This document shows, one piece after another, positions 20,443 to 29,407 of a stretch of DNA of 64,000 bases. Numbering within the stretch: the stretch's first letter is position 1; every line of letters begins with the position of its first letter. The notes beneath the pieces were generated by a model. That model saw only the letters and a program-made list of their open reading frames with translations. It searched no databases and was not told where the DNA came from. The stretch comes from Posidonia oceanica (lineage: Eukaryota > Streptophyta > Magnoliopsida > Alismatales > Posidoniaceae), in NCBI GenBank assembly GCA_037176725.1, contig JAZBRS010000039.1, positions 26,696,001 through 26,760,000 on the forward strand, given 5' to 3'. The position numbers and the translations under genes were made by a program.

Positions 20443-22337
20443 TGTTGACACCCCATCTTGGCAGGCTTGGACCACTTGGAGCCCTCCTAGTGATTGCTGG
20501 ACTCAAACCCAAACCAAACCAAACCCTAACCTTCCTCTCTACCCTTCAAAACCAGCAAACTTGACCTAAGCCTTTACCCCTCTTCCCAAGCTCAAAACCT
20601 GACCAAAATCCATAGGAAAACCCACCAACACCCACTTAGCAAACCTACCCAAGAACTTAGAGAATCTCAAACATTAGACCATTCCCAAAAACCCTAGAAA
20701 ACCTAGGCAAAACTCCCTTTTTCTACACCTTAAAACCCTTCGAAAACCTTCTTAGAATCGAACCAAAACCTCAGAACCAACACTAGAAACCCTAGGCTAC
20801 CCACTCACCAATTTTCATCCCATTCCAAGACCTTTAAGACCTCCATTCACTCAAATTATCCTTTTCTCTCTTCGAGATTATCATTTTCTCTCTCCTCTCT
20901 CTCTCTTGATTATCATCTCTCTTTTCATCCCCTTCTTGCTCCTTCTCTGGTCTGGCTGTGGACCCCCTTTGTGCTTCTATCCTTCCTCTATCTTATTCCT
21001 ATTTTTACTTTATTTTTAACACTTTCCCTAATTTTCAAAAAATCCTTTTCCTTCAACCTATCTCTTTTCCTTTTATCTCCCTCTTTTTTCCATTTCTTTC
21101 CTCCTTCTCTTTTCCTTTTCCCTCTCTTGCAAAAATCCATAAAAACCCCTAAAAATCTGTAAAACCCCAAAACATAAAAGAAACAAATCAGAACCCTAAG
21201 AAAAACAATTAAAAAACATTAAACAAGCAGTTAAAAACCTAAACTTAACTAAATCAAGCTAGAAGGAAAACCAAGCATGCGAGCTAAAAAATGCAAAACA
21301 AATCAAAAGAAAACACTAAAAAATCAAGAAAAAAACTAAAATGAAATCAGAACCCACCAAGAGTAAAAATCCCATCAGAAGAATTAAAAAACAAACCCTA
21401 AAAAGAAGAATTAAAAATCAAACACTAAAACAAGTAATTAAAGAAGCAAAAGACTTAACCTAATAAACATAAGAAGAACAACATAAAAAACTTAATTAAA
21501 AGGAAAAGAAAAACACACTTAAAAGATTTAAAAACACCCTATCAAACCAGAAAAATCTAACTAAAAACTTCAAGAAAAATCAACAAGTAAAAATCAAAGC
21601 AAAATTTAAAAGACTTAAGAAAGAAAAAACCCTAAGAAGACTAAGACTTAAAAACCTAAAACCAATCCTGGTTAATACAAAAATAAATTCTAAAAAAATC
21701 CTAATCAATATCCTAAGTGTTCAACAAGGGAAACACAATTTTTAAAACAATTTAAAACAAGGTTTAACAAACATTTAATTAAGTGAAAACCAATTAAAAG
21801 CAAAACCAAAACCCTAAAACCCTAATCAAGCCCAAAACACATTAATCAACCCAAAATGGCCATTAAAAATTTTAATTAAAATCCAATCTACATCACAACC
21901 TTTCTAGTATTTTTATTTGTTTTTAGTCTATTTTTCCTAATTTTATTTCCTTTCTTTTCCCTCTCTTTCTTTCTTTCTTCTCATTTTTCTTTTCTCCTTT
22001 TTCCTTGCTGGGCCCAATTCAGCCCGTCTCTTCCTTTCTTCGTCATTTCTTTTTCTTTTTCCTTCGGCCCACAGCACAGTCCGGCCCACGCCTCTCCTTC
22101 TTCTTCCTCAACCTCCTCTGTGTTTTCCTTCCACCATTTTTTCTCCCGCGAACCTTCAGCTACAGCCTTCCCTCCTCTTTCAAAATTCGAAGCCTTCCGT
22201 CGTGTCGCCTACAGCAGCTCGCCGCCTCTCCTTTGTCTCAGCAGCTTTTCCGGAGCCGGTCGCCAACCATCCTCTCCGCTATAGTAATCGCCGCTGAATT
22301 CAAATCTTCAGCGCGCCAGCAGCCGGCCTCCACCGGA

Positions 22338-22342
22338 TATAA
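22338..22342 (+). promoter_or_regulatory. Candidate TATA box of the E1 5' LTR
   Basis: TATAA in CCGGATATAAGCCGC sits at the same place in three LTRs. It precedes a CT- and GC-rich transcribed-looking segment. A start near 22370 would put gag about 5.2 kb downstream of the cap if no splicing occurred. Confidence 0.45.
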
Positions 22343-23298
22343 GCCGCTCCTCCTCCGTTTCCATCAGTGGCAACAATCCTCACCCAGAGAGAGTAACCTT
22401 CAACTCCAGAGCAGACTCAGAGAGTAATTCCAGAGAGCGTTCCGCTTCTTTTCTTCCACCTGCAACTCCTCCCTCTTCTTCTCTGCCTCCTCCATTTCCA
22501 GAAGAGAGAGTGGCCAGAGAGAGTGGTCTGAGCATTCATCTTGGCATCCCAGAGAGAGACCCCAATTCCCCAGCCTCCCTTCAGCAATCGCCACCCATTC
22601 CCATTCAGAAATCCGCAGCGAACCTCCCTCTCACTTCTCCAGTAAACCAAACCTGTTCCCGGCCTCCACACTCCTCCCTGTTACTTCCCCAATCTCACCC
22701 AACACCCAGCCACCTTCCTTCAACATTTACCAGCCGTTCCACCACCTAAAACTGCTCTGAAACACCACCTGATCCCAACTGTAAACCCAACCTGATCCTC
22801 TCACAATTCCCATCACTCCAGTCCACTACTGCCTCCCAAAATCCACCCAAGCATTCACCGAACCTCCACCTTTTCAGAGCCTCCGACATCAAGCCTAACC
22901 ATCCACCATAGACCCAGAACGGCACAACAAACACCTTACCTCACCTCAGACCCAAAATCAGCCCGACTCCCAATCTCACTCCACACTCACCAGAAAACCC
23001 CTCCGATCATCCACGCAGCTTCGCCGAACTCCCAGCAATCTCCCCGAAGGCTCCGCTTCGCCGGACGAGCAGCGGACAAGGCCCCCCACCTCCGGCTGCA
23101 TTCTGTCAACCCAAAAAACTCAATCTTCCGCTCGAGCTGCAGAAGCACCATCCGATCATCCGAGGAGCTCCGGAAGAACGTCCTGAAGAAGCCCCAACCA
23201 CCGTGAGCCGCTGGAGTTCACCGCTGCAACCAGACGAGGACCGCCGGTCACCTCCGATTCTGCCCGAGGTCGGGAGCACTCTCCAGACGCGAACACAG

Positions 23299-23300
23299 GT
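23299..23300 (+). promoter_or_regulatory. Candidate 5' splice donor in the LTR
   Basis: The context is ACAG|GTAATT. The GT is present at the equivalent site of six LTR copies: E1 3' LTR 50442 (same context), E0 12409 (ACAG|GTACCA), D near 61364 on the minus strand (ACAG|GTACCA), A near 8858 minus (ACTG|GTAAGG) and C near 40893 minus (AGAG|GTAAAT). Flanking bases vary more than the GTA core. Confidence 0.4.
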
Positions 23301-23599
23301 AATTTCTTACCTCTCCCGCTCTCTCTCCTCCCCCTGCTGCTTTCCCGCCGATCAGAAGCCAGTTCCCAGCCCTCCTGCTCCGATCATGACTCGCTGGACA
23401 GTTCGTCTTCTCTGGCGCCGGCCTCCTGTCCCCCTGATGCTCCGGCCGACAGAACGATTCCCCGGTGATCCCTAGAGCTCCGCACGGTCGCCGGTAGCGC
23501 CCTCCGCCAATCTGCGCCTCCTCAGCCTCCCCTGTCGGCGGCCACGAGCTCTGATGGCTTTGTGCTACAGTGCTCGTCGCCGTCGATGAACACTGTGTA

Positions 23600-24650
23600 T
23601 TTATTTCCTTAGTTATAAGGTTTCTGTGCCAATATTGCATATCTGCCTTAAGTTTTTCCATTTTTGCATTCTGGTCCTTAGTTTATTTAATCTGCTTAGT
23701 TTCTGATTTAATATCATGCTAAATTGCAGCTTTTATTCATGCTTTTCTGTATTTGCAATCTAGTCCTGTTACTGTGCTGTGCTGTTGTTGTTTTTTGCAT
23801 TTTAGCCCCTCTGTTTTCGATTTTTGCACTTAAGTCCTGCTCTAAATCAGTTCATTTAATTGCATGCATTTTACCATATGAAATTGCATTCTGCATCCCT
23901 TTATGTTTCTGATTTTGCACTTAGGGCCATGCACTGTAGAAACTTAGGTTTAAATTTTAATTTCTGCTTGTTGCATTGCATATTTGCCCCCCTGTTTTCT
24001 TATTTTTGCATGTAGGTCCATTTTAAATGGACAGTAACTGTTTTGTATGCATTTTGGCTTATTGCATTGCATTTTTAACCCTATTTTTCCCAAAAATTGC
24101 ACATCAGTCCTGTCTACTGATTTCAGAGCATGTTTACCATATAAAATTGCATATTTGACCCCTGCATGATTCAAAAATTACACCTAGGTCCTTGCATCCT
24201 TTAAAAATCATGTAAAAAGACTGTTTTGCCCCTAAAGTTGCATCTTAGCGCCTATGCTTACAAAATTGCATGTAGACCCCCCACTTGCATTCCCCGACTC
24301 CCTAGAACCCTGTTTTCTGGAAAATTTGCACTTTAGACCCTAGTTTTTTCCAAAATTACCCTCTGATTTCCATTTGTTTTCAAGACTTCTTCCAATGCAT
24401 GCCCTCTTTTCAAGATAGCTTTCTGAACCCAATCTTTTGCAAAATAACCCTCTGCCCTCTCCTGTTTTCAAAACTCTCTCCTGTGGGCCCCATCCTTTTT
24501 TGAAAATTTGCATTTAGCCCCCTTCTCTTTTCAAAAATGGCATTTGAACCTCTGTTTTTCTAAAAACTCCCCTTTTGTCTTTTCTTGCATCTTGCATGCA
24601 TCCTGCATTCATTTAGCTTTGCATTTGAGCATCCCTTTGCACACACTAAG
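23600..24650 (+). repeat. Degenerate TGCA-rich repeat region of the LTR
   Basis: A core like TTTTTGCATTTTAGCCCC recurs roughly every 40-60 bases with much divergence. The same region occurs in all LTRs, for example 12750-13700 and 50750-51780, and on the minus strand at 7650-8350, 39850-40560 and 60120-61030. Confidence 0.6.
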
Positions 24651-25319
24651 CACCTTTAGCTCCCCATCACTTGGGAGGACCTTTTGCACACCCCTAGGAC
24701 CTCCTGAACACTTAGATCTGTTCTTCTCCCCTGTTCTGGCCCTCCTGTCTTGAAGCTGCGATATCTTCCGATCCGGCCGTTGGATCTTCTCAAGTAAGCT
24801 GCCCAGGCGACCGCAGCGAAGCGCTCTTCAGCATGGACCAAGCAGATCTCAGATCAGGCTCCCGGATTTTCAGGTATGTCCTCCTGAACTCCTGCATTGC
24901 ATTCATTCGCATGCCATTTGCATAGCTTTCCTTGTTTTCGATTTCTGTCTCTTTGAGCAGGTAGAATAGGACCTCTTCTTCTTGTCTATCAACTCAGATC
25001 CCTGTTTCGCGTACTCTTGGGCGTTTTGTGTTGAGTTTTCCATGGATTTACCACTTAATGTGACTTTCTTCCCCCTTTTCCACGATCCGATCGCATCGCG
25101 AGCTTTGGGCAGCATGCGAGACACACTGTGGAACGGTTTAGTGAGAAATAGTCGCAAAAGAGGTGGTAATCCCCCCGTTTGCTCACTCTCCCCTTTGTAG
25201 GTCTTCACACCTACTTTGTGTGGCCCCGGACAGCGCCTGTTCTCATACATGCGTTGTTCTACTTCTCCTTTTATTGCTTCTAATCTTTTCCTTGCATTTG
25301 CATTCGTACAGCTTTTCCG

Positions 25320-25640
25320 AGGTTTTATCTCGCAGCTTTTGGCACCGTTTTGCGTGCCCGCTCTCGTTTCGGCACCGTTTTGCGTGCTTGCTTTGTCTTT
25401 CGCGTCGTTTTGCACGCTCGCCCTGTTTTTGGCACAGTTTTGCATGCCTGTCATCGCCTTTTGCACTGATTTACGTGCTGCCTTGCTTTCTCGCCCGTTT
25501 TACGTGCCAACCTTGTCCTTCTACACCGTTTTGCGCGCTTTCTTGTTTTTTGCCTCGTTTTGCGTGCTTTACGCCGTTTTCTCTTGCATGTTGATCGCAT
25601 TGCATGGTTTCGCCGTTGTTTTGCTTTTTCGCTTGCATTT
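25320..25640 (+). repeat. CGTTTTGCGTGCC variable repeat, E1 5' LTR copy
   Basis: About ten diverged 30-bp monomers. The equivalent arrays are 14440-14750, 52470-52790, and on the minus strand 5890-7275, 38690-39460 and 58960-59345. Copy number is the main length difference between LTRs. Confidence 0.8.
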
Positions 25641-26098
25641 GCACATAGGGCTGTGATGCTTACTGCCTGGAGTTCTCACGAGCCAGGTTTCACCCGGTTC
25701 GGAACACAGACAGCGTAGCTGAGCACTTAGACAGCACGTTTACTTCCTTGCTTTGCATTCTCTCCACTTAGAGCACACCTTGAGCATTCATTTAGGCATC
25801 TATAGGCACGTAGGCATTCAATCCTGCATTTCTCCGCGTATGCGAGCGTAAGCCTAGAAAGACCGATTCTCGGGCGTGTCGGGGGTGCCTAACACCTTCC
25901 CCGCACGTAACAGGAGTCCTTGCCCTGTCTTTTGGCCCGCAATGACCATACTGCCCTTATCCTAGGTTAGAGTCATCTCATTTGCATGTATTTGCATCTG
26001 TTTCCTTTGCATTGCTTTGCTTTGCATTTTTTGCTTGGTTTTGCATGTTAATTCACGCATTTCCCCCGGTTTTCCTTGTCTCCCGTTAGTAGACATGG

Positions 26099-26109
26099 TG
26101 GCGACTCTG
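26099..26109 (+). other. Fossil primer-binding site inside the LTR
   Basis: TGGCGACTCTG matches the start of the tRNA-Arg type primer site better than the functional site next to the LTR does. It lies 113 bp before the LTR end. The same word is at 15204, 53241, 54379 and, reversed, 58501; A (5126) and C (38217) differ by one base. Confidence 0.5.
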
Positions 26110-26223
26110 ATTTGTCTTATCTTTCTCTTTTCTCCTCGATTTTAAGCGTTTTCGAGTCGAGCCTCTTCCTCGGATCCAATCGCCGCTAAATAGCAAGCCT
26201 GATTCCGATCGGGATCGCTACAG

Positions 26224-26241
26224 TGGTGACTCTGCTAGGGA
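26224..26241 (+). other. Primer-binding site of E1
   Basis: TGGTGACTCTGCTAGGGA starts two bases after the LTR end. It matches the tRNA-Arg type site used by Tat/Ogre elements except for two transitions, as I recall that site. It would bind the 3' end of the tRNA that primes minus-strand synthesis. Confidence 0.75.
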
Positions 26242-27550
26242 AGCTAGACTCCAGCTTTCGTTCCTGGCTTTTTGCTCGCCTGTTTTCGCCGTTTTGCCTG
26301 TCTTGTGTGCCTTCTTTGCCTGCTTTGCTCCTTTTTCTGTGCAAACTCCTAGAAAGTCGCTTTGTGGCTACTTTGCCTAGGTTTTGCACCTCTTTCGCCT
26401 TGGTTTGCACTCCCTTTCACTTGGCTTTGCTTCTCTGCATGTTTATTTACTTATTGTCTTGCTTATGCTCTTACTTCCTTTACAGCTTACTTGTCTTTAT
26501 TTTCCTTGCCTTACTTGCTTATTACTGCTTTAGTTATCGCACATTGCATGTCTACATACTTGTTTGGCAACAATACATGCTTTTTGAATGTTGAATGCTT
26601 CTCTTACACTTTTGCTATGTCACTACGCACGCACATGCCTTGCATACATGCCTTTTGACTCGATGAATGTTTTTCCTCACCATTATGCTCACAAACACTT
26701 GCACATGCCATGCATTTGCCTTTTGTTGTGTTGTATGATTGTCTGCCTGCCATGCTTGACTGATTTTCTTCCCTTTCGCACATGCCATGCCTAGGATAGT
26801 AGAGACTTGTTTGCTCTCCCCATGGTTAACTAAAAACCGCAAGTAAAAAGAACTCCTAGGAGCAACTAGAGACTCTGAACAATCCTTCACTCCCTCTGGT
26901 TAATAAAATGTGCAAGATAAAAGACTTTAAGCATTTGCATAAGCATCATATAGGGCATGCATTCTTCTCATCTGAGTCCACCTATTAGTCTGCGAAGGAC
27001 GGTCCCGGCTTCTTGTTCCACCGCTTTGGGCGTGGCACGAGTCAGTCGGTCTGTCCCCCCTCGTCCGGGGGTCGTGTCGATGTTAGTAGAGGGTACCACT
27101 CACGCTTTGGCAGGGTAGAGGCCACCAACGCACCACCCTGTTATTTTCCTGAGCTTTGGGCCGGGAGTTAGACAGGGAACCTAATTTTCTGACCTGAGTC
27201 GATGACCCGTACACCCAGGGATACCCGAAGTAGATTACCTTACTAGGACACACTAGTTAGGTGAGGGGGGCATACTAGAAAGCATGCATATCCTTCATGC
27301 CATTTAACTAACTCATTTGCATTCATCTTATAGCTTCTAACCCTAATTTCCTTCTGTTGTGTCAGCGTGATCGGTAAAGCGAGTTTGCCTTTGCCAGAGC
27401 TCGAGTACCGACCCTCGTTGATGCTCCTTTTGCAACTTCATTCGCGACCATTCCCCCTTTGAGCTATCCACGTTTGTGACGATAGCTCCTCTTAGGACTC
27501 ACCGCTTGAACACTCGTCGCAGCCCTATTCTCACGCGATCTAGGTCAGCA
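26242..27550 (+). other. E1 untranslated leader between primer site and gag
   Basis: No convincing open frame is present, so the separate ORF1 known upstream of gag in pea-type Ogre elements is missing. The first 500 bases are T/C-rich. Bases 26950-27290 are mixed-composition sequence (GGTCCCGGCTTCTTGTTCC, GTCGATGACCCGTACACCC) of the sort expected for a packaging signal. At the end, CTAAC (27337-27341) followed by a pyrimidine-rich tract and GTCAG (27361-27365) makes a good splice acceptor. Confidence 0.6.
27364..27365 (+). promoter_or_regulatory. Candidate 3' splice acceptor before gag
   Basis: CTAAC branch-like motif at 27337-27341, then TTTCCTTCTGTTGTGTCAG. The AG lies 25 nt after the branch A and 186 nt before the gag ATG. 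It could pair with the LTR donor at 23299 to remove about 4.07 kb, including the primer-binding site. Confidence 0.4.
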
Positions 27551-29407
27551 ATGGCCCAGTACGTTAGTGAGCCTCTTTTCACTCCTATCACGGAGGGTGT
27601 TTCCATTCCGGCCCCTCCGGTTGCTCCTTCTGTCCCCCTTGTTCTCCCTCCGACGCCAGGGTTTCCTCCCCTGACGTCTCTAGGTTCTCAGTACGTCCCG
27701 GGACAGTGGCAAGCATCTCTTCCTCTGGATCCGGTCGTCGAGTCCATCTTGACGACCGTTACTCGCGTTACGGAGACGCCACTGCCCCCTCCATCCCAGG
27801 GATACGTCGCTTTCGACATCCCTTCCACCGTCGCTGCGACCTTTGCTGTAGAATCCTTCCCTCCCGGACAGTCTGTGTCCGTGCCACTTGTTTCTCAGCC
27901 TTCGCCGGCACTGCACTTCAGCGTCCCCACTGGCGAGACGCCCGAGGTGCAGTACCAGCACCTGATGGAGCTTGCCCAGAAACTGCAGGGCATGGCTCTA
28001 TCAGTTCGTCCTTCTTCTATTCCTGTCGTTCCTGAGGTTCCTCTGAGGCCAGTTCCTGCATTCCATGCATCGACCTCCACACCTCCGCCTCGACCATCGT
28101 CTCAACTGCTCACGGTTCCGACGATGGGGGCTCGTTTACCGCCTCCTGCTGCACAACACTTAGCACAGCATGCTCCACTTCCCTCTGGTGGTCAGTCTTT
28201 TGGACCGGCTGGAGCCCAGTACCTCACTGGCTCGCTGTCTGGCACTCCGCCTGTACAGCAACTGGTGCTCTGTCATCCTACCCCTATCACAGCACAGCAT
28301 GGCATCTACTCTTCTCCTCTACACCAGGTCCAGCATCCTACATACACTCCTGCATACACAGTCCCCCAGCACGGATACGCCGGCCATCCCGTTACTCCAC
28401 CAGGCGACGCTATGGTAGATCTGGAGGAGCACTTAGGTGCGACCCATCCGGCGTATGTGCTCGCTACCCCTGTTGATCCCTCTCCTACAGTAGCAATCCC
28501 AGACCCCATCAATAACCGGATGGACGTCTTGGAGAAGGCACTACGACTAGTGCAGGGTACTGAGCACCAGACCTACCAATTCCGGGACCTCTGCTGCTTT
28601 CCAAAGGCGGTACTCCCTCCGAAGTTCAAGATCCCGGACTTCGAGAAGTATAATGGTAGGGGCTGCCCCGTAGCACACTTGAAGGCGTATTGCGGTGATC
28701 TCGCTCAGCTTCAGGCTGACGAGAGGTTGCTGATCCGATTGTTCCAGAAGAGTTTGACCGGGCCGGCACTCAAGTGGTTCACATCGCTTGATATGTCAGC
28801 CATCAAGACTTGGAACGACCTCAGTCAGGCGTTCCTGGAACAATACTCCTTCAACCTCGATCTGGTCCCAAAGAAGGCGGACTTGATCGCAATCAAGCAG
28901 AATTCTGGCGAGCCGTTCGGGGAGTACGTCGGCCGCTGGCGCGCCCTTGCCTCTCAGGTTCGAGATAGACCCTCTGACGAGGAGTCTATCGAGATCGTTA
29001 TCAAAGGGGCGCAGCCGTCTCTCGGAGCTCTGCTTAGCATCCAACCAGTCACTACTTTTGCAGCACTCATCAGAGCTGGAGCGCGCGTGGAGAGTTCTTT
29101 GCGGAGTGGCAACTTCCTGGCTCTCTCTGCGTTCGCTAAGCAGGCAGTGATCAGCAGTAACAGTGCCAACAGCAGCGCCTCCAACAACAACAGCGGCAGC
29201 AGCAACAACCGCCCGAAGAGGAAGGATTCGCCGAAACCCGCTGTTGCATTCGTCGACTCCCCTGCTGTGCCTGTTCGCTTGCCATCCCGGCCTACCCCAG
29301 CTCAGATGGTGTACGCTCCTGCACCTAGGAATCCACACACACCACACATCACTATCACAGCTAGACCGGTCTATCCTGCCGCACCGGTTCAGCAAGGCTC
29401 ATACTAG
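27551..29407 (+). CDS. gag: E1 gag (capsid part)
   Basis: Structural protein that packages the element RNA in cytoplasmic virus-like particles. I chose the ATG at 27551 (context CAGCAATGGCC); the frame is open further upstream but offers no earlier ATG. The 618 residues comprise a long P/S/T-rich N-terminal half, then the retrotransposon gag fold at about residues 355-530 (KFKIPDFEKYNG, LKWFTSLDMSAIKTWND, FGEYVGRWRALASQV), then an N/S-rich linker and a basic patch. This matches Tat/Ogre gag. The zinc knuckle normally at the gag C-terminus lies just beyond the TAG at 29405, in the same frame. Either the stop is read through or it is a recent mutation. Confidence 0.88.
   Translation: MAQYVSEPLFTPITEGVSIPAPPVAPSVPLVLPPTPGFPPLTSLGSQYVPGQWQASLPLDPVVESILTTVTRVTETPLPPPSQGYVAFDIPSTVAATFAVESFPPGQSVSVPLVSQPSPALHFSVPTGETPEVQYQHLMELAQKLQGMALSVRPSSIPVVPEVPLRPVPAFHASTSTPPPRPSSQLLTVPTMGARLPPPAAQHLAQHAPLPSGGQSFGPAGAQYLTGSLSGTPPVQQLVLCHPTPITAQHGIYSSPLHQVQHPTYTPAYTVPQHGYAGHPVTPPGDAMVDLEEHLGATHPAYVLATPVDPSPTVAIPDPINNRMDVLEKALRLVQGTEHQTYQFRDLCCFPKAVLPPKFKIPDFEKYNGRGCPVAHLKAYCGDLAQLQADERLLIRLFQKSLTGPALKWFTSLDMSAIKTWNDLSQAFLEQYSFNLDLVPKKADLIAIKQNSGEPFGEYVGRWRALASQVRDRPSDEESIEIVIKGAQPSLGALLSIQPVTTFAALIRAGARVESSLRSGNFLALSAFAKQAVISSNSANSSASNNNSGSSNNRPKRKDSPKPAVAFVDSPAVPVRLPSRPTPAQMVYAPAPRNPHTPHITITARPVYPAAPVQQGSY

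Larger units (their letters stand above)
20443..26222 (+). repeat. E1 5' LTR (subtype I, 5780 bp)
   Basis: Begins TGTTGACACCCCATCTTGG and ends GATCGGGATCGCTACA. Segments in order: C/A-rich with telobox motifs (20443-20830); CT microsatellite (20855-20935); A-rich (21130-21900); T/C-rich (21900-22130); TATAA at 22338; GC-rich (22100-23580); TTTGCATTTTAG-type degenerate repeats (23600-24650); conserved block with GATCC...GGATC palindrome (24770-24790); CGTTTTGCGTGC repeats (25320-25640); conserved terminal 570 bp. No convincing coding frame lies within it. Confidence 0.95.

Noticed and set aside
22005..22427. Open frames in the GC-rich LTR part (also 49149-49571, 50020-50512, 56689-57543, 57839-58524)
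   Set aside because: They lie in the transcribed GC-rich LTR segment, are low-complexity in S, P and R, are not conserved as protein between LTRs and show no domain.
26242..27550. An Ogre-type ORF1 upstream of gag
   Set aside because: No frame of useful length begins with ATG in the leader.
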